DNA from: Lantana camara
Lineage: Eukaryota; Streptophyta; Magnoliopsida; Lamiales; Verbenaceae
Length of the DNA stretch: 64,000 nt
Assembly (NCBI GenBank): GCA_037501455.1
Contig: CM074858.1
Location: forward strand, 36,701,001 to 36,765,000
Direction of reading: 5' to 3'
The stretch's first letter is position 1. Each line of letters opens with the position of its first letter. Shown piece after piece: positions 8,765-21,500 of the stretch. Below the pieces are notes generated by a model. That model was given only the letters and a program-made list of their open reading frames with translations. It did not search any database and was not told the DNA's origin. Both the position numbers and the translations under genes were made by a program.

Positions 8765-11700
8765 TGCAACGTGTTTGATCTCTTGAGCTAGGAAACTTGG
8801 ATTAGAGTTTTGCCAACTTCGCTGAACTCGTAACGAAAATTCGAGTTTAATGAACTTAGCCTTATATTTTTCCAAAGTTACTTGAACCACCGAAATTCGA
8901 CCGAAACATGTTACGGACGCCAAAACTGCTACATTTTACTAAAAGATCCATATCTTCCTCAATACTTGACCAAATTAACCATGGTTTGAGCCATTGGAAC
9001 CCTAACTCAACCCCCTAACATGCTATTACTCTCCCTAACCAAACCAACTTTCATCACTTAGAGAAATTCAGCCAATAATTCCCTGTTACAGAAAATCCCT
9101 TAACGCTTGTCACCCCTGGAGATTCAAAGCTCAAATCTCTTCCAAACTTCATCCAATCCACAAGGTAAGATTAGGGTTGCAATATACATTCATTGTCAGT
9201 CATTTTGATCCATTCATCCCCAATTTTGAGCATGCTTTCATGAGTTTATGGATGAAATGGTGAAATAGCTAGGTTTAGAGACATATGTTGATATCTTTCA
9301 TTCCTTGATGGTTTTGGTTGATTCAAAGAATGAATATTATTGTTTTGACTTCTTCTTTGCATTTATGGTGAAGTATTACATGGTAGTTGAAGCATTCATG
9401 AGTTGTCATTAATGGAGTTTTGAGGAAAATTCATGAAATGACCACATATACCTTCATCTCACGTTTGAGCATTCTTGGGGCTGATTTGTATGTTGTTTTG
9501 GAGTTGTTTTGCTGCATATTTGCTGCCTTACCTTACCTGAATATGTTGGGACGAATTGGAACAGCTGCTGCTCTGTTTTTGCTTTCTTTTGCCCTATTTT
9601 CGGCCTGTTTTTCTTGCTGTCAACTGCTGCTCATTTTCCTTGATTAACTGCTGTATTTTTATCAGTCTATTGTGGGAGTTTTAGCGCCATTTTTGCTGTT
9701 GAATTGTGCCTTATGTTGCTGCTACCTGCGACTGTTAATTCATGCCTTAAATCAGGGGATTTAAGCTTTGTTTTGGGCTGCTGCGTGACTGAACTAGATA
9801 TCCCTGGGCGGGGATATTTTGGCCGTAAAAATGCCCGACCGGGTAGTCTTTATGCAGAAACCTTCTGGATAAAGCTCCCCGGGCGGGTATTCTTGGTAAG
9901 CAAAATCTCCCCAGGCGGGGAGCTTGAATTTGGGGCTGCTGTGTGCTACGCTGCTGTCTTCCTTTCTTTCTTGCATGTAATGAATGTAATGTTTGTGTTG
10001 TGTGCATGTTGTCTTCTTATGTTTAATGTCTACATGCATAGCTGTGTATACATATATGTTTTGCATGCATAAATATTATATGTATCTAATATAATACAAT
10101 GTATGCATGTAGTGATTGTTGTCTACATGTTTCATTTCATTAATTAATGCATTTCATGCATAATTACGTGTATATGCATATATATTTGTTTAATGTTTGC
10201 AAATATATATATAGAAATATTTGCATGCATATCCATACGTATATATATGTATATTTCATATATATATTAAGTATTATTTAATTTATTTAATTTTAGAACT
10301 AAATTATTATTTAATTGGTGTTAGTTAATCTCCGATCATGACTTGAATGTTTTAATTGTCTATTCTCTAATTGTAAACGTGATTTAATATATGCTATGAT
10401 CGTTATGTGAAAGTTATGAACTTGAATGTATATGAACGCTTCCTTGAATGGATGAATGGCTCGTTTATATGATTTAAATGCATTAATCGTGCAGATGAAC
10501 GTGTTCATTACATAATATTATCATTTATGCATTCATATCATGATCATTACATTGCCGAACGTCTTATATGGTCATATTGAGTCTCACTTCACCTTTCTTG
10601 CATAGATTTTGATCCTGTTGGAGACGAGGCCGGTCCGTGAGGCTTTTGTGCTCTCTTTTATCGTTTTAAGGTGGGTTTCTCTTCTATGTAGTTATATAAC
10701 CCTATATACCTCCAACGTGTAAGTTTTCGACCAAAATTAATATTTGTATATAGAGTCATTTCAAAGAGTAAATGTTTGCAACGTAAAGACCTTATTTTAT
10801 GAATCCTACCTAATGTTTTGGCGAGAAATGAACGAATGCACAGAATGGGGCCCAGGGACTTAGTGTGAGTGGCTATCCGGGGAGGCATGGGGACGCTGAT
10901 CCCTCACATTAGTTCCACCGATGAACTGCGTAACCGGACCTCGTTAGGAGTTAGCGAGGAATGAACGCTGAGTGCCACTAGGGGAGTCATGTAACCCCTT
11001 TTTTGTCAATGAATGGGTGGTCGGGCCTTGCAAACCCACCACCAACCTGGACGAAGAAGGTGTAAATGTTATTGAATGTGCACAAAAGAATGATATGCAT
11101 GAAAAGAGAGAAAGAATGAACGATTAATGAACTACACAACGCGTTGGTTGGAGATAATGCACGCCCACTCGCCGGGCCAAGAATGACCTAATGTAAATGA
11201 ATCGTTATAATCCCTTTTGATGATTTCTCTACTTCACCCACTTGGGAAATTCTTTAAAAACCTCACTTGGGATTATAACTTGCATGTGAATGTTTAAATA
11301 CCGTCGTATATTATATTTATGCCTTGTTTTTTGATGCCCACCAGTCCTTTTTGCACTGAAGCCGTTTGGTTTCCAGTTGTTTTATGCAGGTGTCAGGGAG
11401 CTAGGTGGGAATTCGAGTCGTTAGGTCTTGCATTCGCTTCTAGCTTTTTTATTTTGGTCTTACACTTGCATACTCTATTTATGATTATTGTATATGAATA
11501 ATTTTATGGAGCGTGCATGTTTTGGGCCATGACGGCATGTGAATGATGTATATGAATTATTTTTGGAGCTTTAATGCTCATGGTATATATATGATATATG
11601 TTAAGTGATTGCTTCCACTTTAGTGTTTACTCTGATTTGTATGGTTTAAGGGTTAGCCCGCCTAGCATAGAGTGTGTGTATGTCCCCGTTCGCTGTGATT

Positions 11701-11782
11701 TAGCTCGAGTATGGATCGTCCATTTCATATTCGGGTATGGTCTCGGTGCGGGGGATTGGGTAGCTTGCCCTCGTGTGCTACA
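8765..11782 (+). mobile_element. F2: truncated solo LTR of the element F family
   Basis: It is colinear with the F LTR from about 18995 to 21727 and 50235 to 50746. It ends GTGTGCTACA at 11782, followed by aatat (11783-11787), which equals the uninterrupted H site at 17345-17349. The first ~490 bp of the F-type LTR and its left TSD are missing, removed together with adjacent H sequence. It carries the leader donor CAAG|GTAAGA (GT 9165-9166), a palindrome array (9797-9922) and a 65-nt microexon (10606-10670, CATAG| to |GTGGGT). No internal region is present. Confidence 0.85.
9797..9922. repeat. F-type palindrome array in F2
   Basis: Four palindromes or near-palindromes are seen: ATATCCCTGGGCGGGGATAT (9797-9816), GCCCGACCGGGT (about 9833), GCTCCCCGGGCGGG (about 9874) and CTCCCCAGGCGGGGAG (9907-9922). 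They occupy the same slot as the GGGAACGGCCGTTCCC arrays of A, B, C and G but are unrelated in sequence. Confidence 0.75.
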
Positions 11783-13309
11783 AATATAAACTTGTATGCA
11801 TCATATGTTAATTTGTTAAGCTTTATACGATTCACTTGCATGCTTATGCACTTGCCGAGCGTCAATATGGTTCATTTTGAGTCTAAGTTTGTCTCTTGTT
11901 CTTTATTTTGCTCTTAGGTTCGTCCCGTTGATGGGGAGGAGGTTCTTTAGCTTGCTTTTGGTCCATTCTGTTCGGTTTGGCCGACAAGGTGAGGTTTTCT
12001 TTTCTTTTAGTTATTATGACCTAAAACCATATTTGAATTTTGAACCTGCATGCGGCTTATATATGTATATATATAGATATGTGTTTGATACGTATTTTGT
12101 GGGATTTGTCCCATTTGTTCTGAGGTTTTGAAAAAACGCTTTTATATGTACCTAAGCTCTATTTTTGTTTACTTTGCAAAGTTTCGATAAGTGTGTGTGT
12201 GTGTGTGTAAGCAGGAAGTGGTTTGCGAGATAAGATAAGCCTTGTGATATGTGTGATCTTTGCTTTATGTGTGTGGGCCCTGGAGAAGTGGTATGTGATC
12301 TCGGGTCGGTCATGGGGTCGCCTGGCTCTGACATCAACACGACTCCACAAAAGGGGGACATAGCCCATCCTCGGGAGGTCGAGGGGAAGGCGGGTCTTCT
12401 TGTGCCGACGATGTGCTTAGTGGCCCGACGAGGGAGCGGGCGGGATCCACCGACTCATTATGCTTTATGTGTTGGGTTGAGAGGGGCACCTCTCTTCCCC
12501 AAACGGTGTAGAGGTGGGATTGATTTATGCCTTTGTTTTGTTTTCGGTTTGCCTCTGCTTATGAAGTAAGTGTGTTGGAGTTCGAGCTCGCCGGGTTGGT
12601 AAGCTTATGTTTCTGTTTATGGTTATGAAACGGGGGTGGATTTCCAATTAATAAAAACTTAGTTGATTTTGGCCTTCGGCTTTAAACTTCTCTCTTTATA
12701 TATCTATTACCACGGGTTAAAACTTTTTAGAATGCAAAAACCACGCCCGGTTCATGAACCCTTTCAGCTTTGAATATGCTTTATTCTTATGTATATGTAT
12801 GGGTGCATTTGTTAGCCCCCTCACCAGTCTCTAGGACTGACCCTCATTGTTTCTCTCTTTTTACCCCTTTGATTTTGAGTTTGCAGGTACCCGTTTGAGA
12901 GTTGGAGCTAGGCGGTTGTCTTTGAGTCTTGGTTGAGGATAGCTCGAGTCTCATGCATCGTACTTTGTTTTCTTTACGCATTTTGTTAAGTGTTGAGATA
13001 TGTATAAGTTTGATACTTGGCTTCTGTCCTGGGATTTAGTTTTGTATAATTGCTTTCTTTCGAAGCTTGTATAAGAAATATGAGGAATAAGATATGATAT
13101 GTGTTAGCATACCATGAGTTATAATTGATTACTTCCGTAAACTATGTATCTTGCGCACTCTGAGTTAGGGTCTAGACCGCCTAGCTTAGGTTGGATTTTT
13201 GTTTGTCACCTGTTCGCCATGGCTTGATGCGTGGGCGGAGCTCCCATTTTGTTACACGTGACAGGCTATGGTGCGAGGGATGTGGCACTCTTCGCTCCAG
13301 GGTGTTGCA
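11783..13309 (+). repeat. Element H 5' LTR, piece 3 (3' part with U5)
   Basis: It is colinear with 17345-18505 of the H 3' LTR and then extends past the F insertion point: the empty F target GCTCG is intact at 12942-12946. It holds the 71-nt microexon (11918-11988, CTCTTAG| to CAAG|GTGAGG), the third acceptor TTTGCAG before GGTACCCG (about 12887), and the U5 block. The LTR ends GGTGTTGCA at 13309. A (GT)9 microsatellite lies at 12191-12208. Confidence 0.88.
12191..12208. repeat. (GT)n microsatellite
   Basis: Nine GT units lie within the H 5' LTR. The H 3' LTR has a shorter, interrupted tract at the same place (about 17755-17768), so the repeat expanded after the LTRs separated. Confidence 0.9.
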
Positions 13310-13317
13310 TCCTTAAG

Positions 13318-13352
13318 TGGTATCAGAGCTCTAGGTTGCAAAACCGGAGCTC
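13318..13352 (+). other. Element H primer-binding site and hairpin
   Basis: TGGTATCAGAGC (13318-13329) matches initiator tRNA-Met. From 13326 to 13352, GAGCTC ... GGTT-GCAA-AACC ... GAGCTC can form an extended stem with a GCAA tetraloop that overlaps the 3' edge of the PBS. Confidence 0.88.
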
Positions 13353-14530
13353 TTGTGTCGTGTCGAGTTTGTCTAAGTTGTTTGGTTTAGGATTACGTGT
13401 TTGTTTGCATTCACTACATCACTTATGTGAATTATGTGATATTATTTGTATTAATCGTTCACATAAACATGCACCAAAATCCTGCATGCATCGATATTTT
13501 GCAAAATGTTACTCTTATTTCAGGATATCGCTCTATTATCGACGAAGATCACTGGGAAAAGAACAAGAGAGATAGGAATATTTGGACTATAAGGTGCTTA
13601 GGGATTTTAATCTTTTGAAACAATTTGAAATGAGGATAACAAGGCCAAGTTCTAGGTGAGCAAGAGAATGGAGTCGAGATTTGAAGAGTCCGAGAAGAAA
13701 TCTAATGAGGGAGTTCTATTCGAGAACTTTGTACAAGTACCTCCCTTCCGAGTTTGATGATAGGAAGATTTTCATTAGAAGAATGAAAGAAGATGGATGA
13801 TTTCTTATAAGGGTTTGAAAGATTGGGTACCTTCGAGGACTATCCTAGAGTTCGGAATTATTTGTGAGCAAGTAGGAATGGAATTCGATCAAACTTTTGG
13901 ATTCCAAGAGTATATGCATGATCCGAGGATGCAATACACAGGGGCTACAGAGCAATGGGTAGTCCATGGATTGAGTCTCACACACTACTTATGTGAAGAA
14001 AAGACCGGTTTAGGGTTCAAAGATCAAGCAAGGAATCCAAACTTCAAGAATTCTCGAGAGGTCTCAAGATGTCAACAATGTCAAAAAAGGGAGATTTCAA
14101 TGCCGAAGTGGAAAGATTAAATTAAGAAGCATTCTCGAAAATGCAAGATTTCAATGATGCCGAGTATGAGAGTATTCAATTTTCAAAGATGGATTTTACA
14201 TCTCCTCACCGGAAGCAATTTAATATTCACATTGTAGAGATTCGAATCACATGGAAGGAGGAAATTGAAGATTTTAATGAGGCCACCAATATCAAACAAG
14301 GAAGGATTCCAATACTGAAGGTGGGAGAATGACTCAATTGCCGAGAAATTCAAGGTATGATGAAAGTCAACCGAAGAACAAGAATTTAAGATCTTCAAAG
14401 AAATGCCATGACTTCAAGATCCCGGTTCAAGCACAAGATGATCCTCCCGAAAAGCAAGAAGTTGACATCAAACTCAGCACTACTACTATGGTGAACATTT
14501 CATGCATATTTTAATATCGGGGAAACCCAC

Positions 14531-14712
14531 GTGTTGTTACCTTATTCCTTGTTCTTTGATACCTCTTGGTTCTTGCTTATTGTATGTTTCTTTCACTACT
14601 TAGTTCTTGTTTGTAGTGTGCTTCCTTTCCTTCTTAGTTTTACTTGTTGTGTATTTCTTTTTCTTCTTAGCTCTTGCTCGTTGTGTGCTTTATTTTTTTT
14701 TTCCTTTTGTGT
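14531..14712 (+). repeat. Pyrimidine-rich degenerate tandem repeat in H internal domain
   Basis: About four degenerate units of roughly 50-60 bp contain CTTAGTTCTTGTTTGTAGTG-like sequence in a T-rich context and end in a T run near 14690-14705. The function is unknown. Confidence 0.5.
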
Positions 14713-15399
14713 TAACTCTCTTTTGGAGAGAGGTTTGTGGTGTGGAGTGTTCATGAGTGTTTGGGGAGTTGTGAGGGTCAAGTTGCTTTCGGTGGGTTTG
14801 TTTAGAGGAGTTTTGCTTTTGTCGAATTTCGCAGTTGCTTCTAGGAGGTCCGTTCAGGGCTCAAAGGTGTTATCGGGTACTAGATTGAAGTCTAACCCGT
14901 TGATATTCCTCGTAGAAGAACCGAGGATTACCTCAGAGTAAGCGGTACACTATTGAGTGGGAAGAACCGGTTGAAGAGAGTTGCCCACGGTATTGGCTCT
15001 TGCCTAACCGGAGGTACGAAAGGCTACCTTGTTTCCAACCGAGGTACAAAGGAATGACTTTGTTGTTTGTCGCTTGTAGAAGAACGGTAGCCTACGCCTT
15101 AAGGAGTTCAAGATCACGAGTTTATCACGCTCTTGGTTTGAAGTTGTTTGAAGTTCAGAGGGAAACCGGTTGTAATCGCCTAAGAAAGACGTTATGGACT
15201 TTGTGTAGTAATGTCTATGTGCCGACCGTTGAGAGTCCTCCAACTACTCCCGAATCTTTATTTGGGAAGTGGGGGCGAACGACTAGGACTTTGTATCCGG
15301 TTCGTAATTTAAGGAGATAGACTCTCGAGAAGTCTGAGATCAGAGTGGCACAGTGGAAGTGTGGATTTGGGTTGTCTTCGGAATCGTTCAAGACCCCTT

Positions 15400-15436
15400 A
15401 GGACCTGAGGACAGGTCCTTTTGAAGGAGGGGAGTT
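15400..15436 (+). other. Element H PPT-proximal hairpin and polypurine tract
   Basis: AGGACCTG-AGGA-CAGGTCCT (15400-15419) makes an 8-bp stem with a 4-nt loop. It is followed by TTTT and the purine tract GAAGGAGGGGAGTT (15423-15436), which abuts the LTR start TGTAACATCC at 15437. The arrangement is the same as in A, B, E and G. Confidence 0.85.
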
Positions 15437-18400
15437 TGTAACATCCCGCTCGTCCGGCCGTATAGGTACGCCTTAACGAGAGTGTTAGTGGTGGTTTCTA
15501 ATTCTTTATTTATGCAATTCTAGATTATTTTAATTGTTATGTGATTATTTGAATTTATATGAAATTAATTGTTTATATTATGAACTTTGAGTTTTAACGT
15601 TTACACTTGTATGACCCGTAATTTACTCGCTATGTGCCGGAGTTCAATTCTGATTTTTGTGAAATCTTGATATACATGATATATGTGAGTTATGAATGTG
15701 TTTGCATGCTCGTTTTAAGTTTTTGGGTTCGTTTGTCGAGGTTTTAAACCTTTGGTACTTGACGAGGGACATGAGGGCCTAACTAGTTTTAGCGCGCCTC
15801 GTGTTCCGAAAGATGTAACATGAGCTCGGGAATTCGGATTTGAATTCTGAAAGCAGCGTCGGACTCATAACAAAGAAAGGAAACTTTTAAACCTGATTTA
15901 GTATTTTTCTAAGCACATTTGGACCCCTGTATTTCACCCGGAATGAGCAGTTTGCACCAAAGTGACCCCTTTTGACTAGTCTTGTACTTGTGGGCCCAAT
16001 TTAACCATACCCAAGCATTAACCCTTGGTTTATATGACCATAATTCAGATCTCTCTCTTCCCTACTATTCCATTTCGAACCACACACCCCCAAGAGAAGG
16101 AAAAAGCTGCTGATCCATGGAGAAAGAAGGAGAAAGAGAAACCCTCATCCATGCCTTGTGTTTTTGGAGCCAAAACTCTTCCATACTTCATCAACTAATC
16201 AAGGCATGTATATTTTCGAATACTCCATGATTATATGATGAATTTGATCCATGAATTTCATGCTTTAATTGAGATTTAATTTGAGTTTGGGGCTATGCAT
16301 GAATAGGAAGGGTTCGAGGTCATTTCTTGCTTCCATGCCTTAGCTTGAGTTTGTGGTTGTTTTGGTTATCAAAAGCTGATTATATGAACTTGTTTTACTT
16401 CCTTTTTCATACATGATACTTGTTAGATGAGTTATGGATAAATTTCCTTTGAAACCCTTTGATGAATTGTTGAGTTTTGAGCTTGGAAAACTGCTGCAAA
16501 TTTGCTCCCCTTTCAACCGAACTGCTGTCATAATTTATGGTTGGTTTGATGACTTCCTGAGCTCCATTTCATGTTAAATTTCATGAACATGAAGTATTTT
16601 AGTTGCTCTACATGTTAGCTATGTGTTCCCAAGCTTTTATCCCCTGTTTCAGCCCCAAATTTGAAGAGAATATTCTGCTTGCATTCATGCTTCTCCTTGC
16701 TCCGATTTTCTTGCTTGTTTTGGATCAGTTTTGTTGCTGCATGTTAAGGCCTGGAAATGTGATGATTTGATGTTCATTTCATGCATGTTATATGTGTTTT
16801 TGAGGCCTAAGAAATTCCCTAAGAGCTGCTCCCGAACTGCCCTGTTTTGCCTTCAAAACCGAACCTGCGCCAAAACTCTTTTTTTTGGGAAATTTGATCA
16901 TGACCCAGCCGTGTCCTATATGACCTAAATTCTGAGGTTCGACTTGGGCATCTGATTTTTGAAAAAATCGTACACGGCCATGTCCGTTTTATGTGTATTT
17001 TCGACATGGTCGTGTCATGTCTCACGGCGGAGCCCCGGTGGAGTTTCTTTCATCGTTTCGTTGCTTTTAATTACTTTCTCTCATCCCGTTTGTGACTTGT
17101 ATGCATTGTTAGCTTGATGTATGATGTGTTAACTTGTATATTATAGATTTATGGCTTGAATTGTTTGCTCGTTTTCGAATTTTGATCTCATATGTGAAGT
17201 ATGCTACTTTAACATGCGTTTATGACTTCATGTCTCGTTTATATGCCTTGCATGATCATTCCCTGCTCCTTATATGATATGAATACTTTGATAACATGTT
17301 GTATGATATGATATGTGTGCTATATGAAATTCATGAATTTGTTTAATATGAACTTGTATGCATCATATGTTAATTTGTTAAGCTTCATACACATCACTTG
17401 CATTCTTATGCACTTGTCGAGCGTCAATATGGTTCATTTTGAGTCTAAGTTTGTCCCTTGTTCTTTCTTTTGCTCTTAGGTTTGTCCCGTTGTTGGGGAG
17501 GAGGTTCTTTAGTTTGCTTTTGGTCCATTCTGTTCGGTTTGGCCAACAAGGTGAGGTTTTCTTTCCTTTTAGTTATTATGACCTAAAACCCTATTTGAAT
17601 TTCGAACCCGCATGTGACTTATATGTGTATATATATAGATATGTGTTTGATACGTATTTTGTGGGATTTGTCCCGTTTGTTCTGAGGTTTTGAAAAACGT
17701 TTTTATATGTACGTAAGCTCTATTTTTGTTTACTTTGCAGAGTTTCAATAAGTATGTCTATGTGTGTAAGCTGGAAGTGGTTTGCGAGATAAGATAAGCC
17801 TTGTCATATGTGTGATCTTTACTTTACGTGTGTGGGCCCTGGAGAAGCGGTATGTGATCTCGGATTGGCCCTGGGGTCACTGAGCTCTCACATCAACACG
17901 ACTCCACAAAAGGGAGACTTAGCCCATTCTCGGGAGGTCAAGGGGAAGGCGGGTCTTCTTGTTCCGACAGTGTGCTTAGTGGCCCATCGAAGGAGCGGGC
18001 GGGATCCCCCTACTCATTATGCTTTATGTGTGGTGGTTGAGAGGGGCACCACTCTTCCCCAAACGGTGTAGAGGTATGATTAATTTATGCCTTTGTTTTG
18101 TTTTCACTTTGCCTCTGCTTATGAAGTAAGTGTGTTGGAGTTTGAGCTCGCCGGGGTGGTAAGCTTATGTTTCTATTTATGGTTGTGAAACAGGGGTGAG
18201 TTTCCAATTAATAAAACCTTAGTTGATTTTGGCCTTCGGCTTTAAACTTCTCTCTTTATATATCTATTACCACGGGTTAAAACGTTTTAGAATGCAAAAA
18301 CCACGGCCGATTCATGAACCCTTTCAGCTTTGAATATGCTTTATTCTTATGTATATATATATGGGTGCGTGTTTAGGCCCCCACCAGTCTCTAGGACTAA

Positions 18401-18505
18401 CCCTCGTTGTTTCTCTCTTTTTCCCCCTTTGATTTGAGTTTGCAGGTACCCGTTTGAGAGTTGGAGCTAGGCGGTTGTCTTTGAGTCTTGGTTGAGGATA
18501 GCTCG
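15437..18505 (+). repeat. Element H 3' LTR, first 3069 bp
   Basis: It starts TGTAACATCC and is interrupted after GCTCG (18501-18505) by element F; the remainder lies outside the window. It includes a TATA-like TTTATATGACC (about 16029-16039), a leader-exon end AAG|GCATGT (about 16203, where the paralog has AAG|GTATGT), H-type palindromes (16902-17016) and the 71-nt microexon (17480-17550). It serves as the intact reference for the insertion sites of A (16586-16590) and F2 (17345-17349). Confidence 0.92.
16902..17016. repeat. H-type palindrome array
   Basis: Three degenerate copies of GACACGGCCGTGTC are seen: 16902-16915 (GACCCAGCCGTGTC), 16972-16985 (ACACGGCCATGTCC) and 17003-17016 (GACATGGTCGTGTC). 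A perfect copy is in the 5' LTR at 8707-8720. Position within the LTR is the same as for the other families' arrays. Confidence 0.7.
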
Positions 18506-21500
18506 TGTAAAGCCCCGGGTTTTCGGTCGTATGGTATGACTTAAATATTTACAAAATTGCGCGAATTACTTGTTTATAAGTGGTTTGTATATTTAATTTT
18601 TATTAAATGATAATTATGTTAAATATTTATATCTTAAGTTTGTTAATATTAAAATTATGTGAATTCGTTGACTTTCATATCTTAATTTTATTAATATTAA
18701 ATTTAAAATTAATTCGTGCACTTTGATTCATATTAAAAAAAGAAATGTATTTAATTTTTGTTAATTATTATGGAATATTATAAATTTATAAATGCATTCC
18801 TCAAGAGTGTTATAAACGCATTTCGTTCTTATATGATTTGATATCGGAATTTCGTGAAAGTTTAATATGTCGGAGATATACGTGTCATGAATATGAATAT
18901 ATGTTCGTTTCATGTTTTCGGATTAATTTGCATGAGTTTTGAATTTATTTTGTTCTTGGAATCCAAATCGGGGGCTAATGAGTAATTAGCGCACCCTTGG
19001 TTCCGTATGTGATATCTTGAGCTCGGGAACTCATAATTGAGTTCCGTCAACTTCGTTGAACTCGTAACGAAAATTCGGATTTAATGAACTTATCCTCGTA
19101 TTTTTCCAAAATTATTTGAACCTCCAAAATTCAGCCGAAATGTGTTACGTTCGTCAAAACTGCCACAACTCACTAAAATGGCCTTCACAAACGTCGACCA
19201 AATTAACCATGGTTTGATTCCTTTGAACCCTAACTCAACCCTCTAACAACCCTTAACCACCCCAAACCGAAATAACCCTCCACGCTTAGAGAAATTTCAG
19301 CAAAGATCCCTGCTCTCCAGTTATTCCCATAACCCTTGCCATACTTGGAGATTCAAGGCTCAAATCTCTTCGAAACTTCATCAAATCTACAAGGTAAGCT
19401 TAGGGTTATAATATAAATTCATTTATGATCATTTTGGACCATACATCCCTAATTTTGAGCTTGAATACACGGAGATATGAAGGCATGAGTGAATAGTTAG
19501 GTTATAACATAAATTCTTGATGTCATCCATTCCTTGCTGCTTTTGGTTGATTTAAAGCATGAAAATGGTTGTCTTAACTCCCTCTTTTAATTTATGATCA
19601 TTGATTATGTGGTAGTTGAAGGATTGATGAGATGCCATTAATGGAACTTTGAAGAAATTGCTTGAAATGATCATCTTCTTCTCTTCCTCACGTTATGAAC
19701 TGAACTACTGTGTTGGGGACTGATTTCTTGCTGTCAATTGCTGCTTTTCTTACCTTAATATGTTAGCATGAGTTTCGTTGAAGCTTGTAATGTTGTGCCC
19801 TGTTTTTCTTGCCTTGTTTGTTGTGTATTATTGTCATCAGCTGCTGCTTATTTCCCTTGCTAAGTGGTTGTCCGTTTTCAATCGATTTGTGGGAGCTTTT
19901 GGTGCCATTTTGTTGCTGAATTTATGGGTTTAGCTGCCTGCTACCTACTGCTGTGTGTTCTTGCTTTTAAAACAGGGGATTGAAGCTTGTTTTATTGCCT
20001 TTACTGCATTTGTAATGCGTCTCCCCGGGAGGGGAGATTTTATGCATGAAAAAGCCCGGCTGGGTACCCCTTTATGCAGAAGCTCTGCTGCCCTGCTATT
20101 GCATTTCATTCCTTTTCCTCTTTAATTTGTTAAGTGTTTGATTGTTTTTGGGGCTGCATGGGTACGTGTATACAATTGTTAATGTTTGTCTGCATGTGTG
20201 TAAATTTGATGTAATTTCGTTAGTGCCTGGCATGGTGTTATTCTTTTGCTGCTTTGTAGATATATTATATATGCATGCATGAGTTTTATTTTGTGTGTGG
20301 ACGTGAATATATATAGATATATACATATGTAATGTATAATGTGTGCATGTATATATATAATATATATTATGTAGTGTTGTTAGTGCAGGTATGACTATTG
20401 TACGTACATATATATATGATATTATATTATTTAAATGCTAGATTAATGATATATTTTAAGTATTGGTTAATTTATTTGAATCATAGAATTAAATTGTTAC
20501 CTTTTTCATGTTCTTATCTAATTTCCGATCTTGAGTTGAATGTATTTATGTGTTTATCCTCTAATTGTAAACATGATATAGTACGTGTTATGGTCGTTAT
20601 ATTAAATTCATGGATTGATTTGGAATGAAATGTGAAAATTATGAGTTGAATTGCTATGACTTGGCTTAAGTGCATCTATATGAAACGTTAAGTACCTTCT
20701 TGCGTTCTTTTGATGTCTCAAGTGATGCCTTTTGCCTTTATACTTATTATATTCAATGCAAACTTGTTGAAATGTATAATGTGATTATAGTTCGAAGATT
20801 TTGGCTCGATATCGCTATGAATTATGAAAGATATGGAACGATTGGACTTGAAACCTCCATGTATTGAATGTCCTTGAATGAATGACTTGATTATGTGACT
20901 TTATGATGCCATTTCACTTCTTATACATGTCATATCATGTTATTTCATTGCCATGCGTCATATATGGTTCATTTGGAGTCTTAAGTCTCACGAGCACGTT
21001 ACATTGTCCTTTCCTTTGTACAGTTTCTCCAGGGCGAAGACTTACCGGGTTCATAATACACTTTCGAGTCTCCTTTTCTTCTTGGTATTGTTCGGTAAGA
21101 GGCGTACAGGTGGGTTCTCTACTATTTAGTTAAATGACCCTATATACTCCCATTGTGTAAAGATTTCGGCCAAAATTATTATATGTATATAGAGTCATTT
21201 TCAAGAGTCAATGATTTCAACGTAAATCCTTTCTTTTATGAACCCTGCCGAATGTTTTGGCGAAAAGGAATGAATGAATACACAGAATGGGGCCCAGGAA
21301 CTTAGTGTGAGTGGCTATCCAGGGAGGCATGGGCCGACGGTGATCCCTCACACTAGTTCCAACCAATGTATGACGTAACTGAACCTCGTTAGGAGTTAGC
21401 GAGGAATGGACGTTGAGTGCCATCTGGGGAGTCATGTAACCCCTTTTAGTCAATGAAGGAGGTGGTCGGGTCTTGCTAACCTGTCCACCAACCGGAGGAA

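Larger units (their letters stand above)
13310..15436 (+). other. Element H internal domain, non-coding
   Basis: The 2127 bp between the LTRs start with spacer and PBS and end with a PPT hairpin and PPT. A splice-acceptor-like TTATTTCAG|GATATC (AG at 13522-13523) stands where coding elements have TTTCAG|GATG, the gag start, but no gag follows. The longest open frames (for example 13797-14120 and 14531-14941, plus) show no domain I recognise, and I treat them as chance. This is the layout expected of a LARD-type non-autonomous element. Confidence 0.75.
1167..18505 (+). mobile_element. Element H: non-coding (LARD-like) LTR retrotransposon, visible part
   Basis: Element H has 5' LTR pieces at 1167-1757, 8547-~8764 and 11783-13309, an internal domain at 13310-15436, and a 3' LTR from 15437 that is cut at 18505 by element F. 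The two LTR copies are colinear over about 2.8 kb. The plus orientation follows from a PBS just after the 5' LTR and a purine tract just before the 3' LTR. The internal domain has no gag or pol that I recognise, so H would depend on proteins from another element. Nested inside it are the CACTA end, A, F2 and F. The LTR is about 3.4 kb, estimated by joining the pieces. Confidence 0.85.

Noticed and set aside
13797..14941. Frames of 107 and 136 codons in the H internal domain
   Set aside because: No similarity to gag, pol or any family I know; one overlaps a pyrimidine-rich tandem repeat. Treated as chance.
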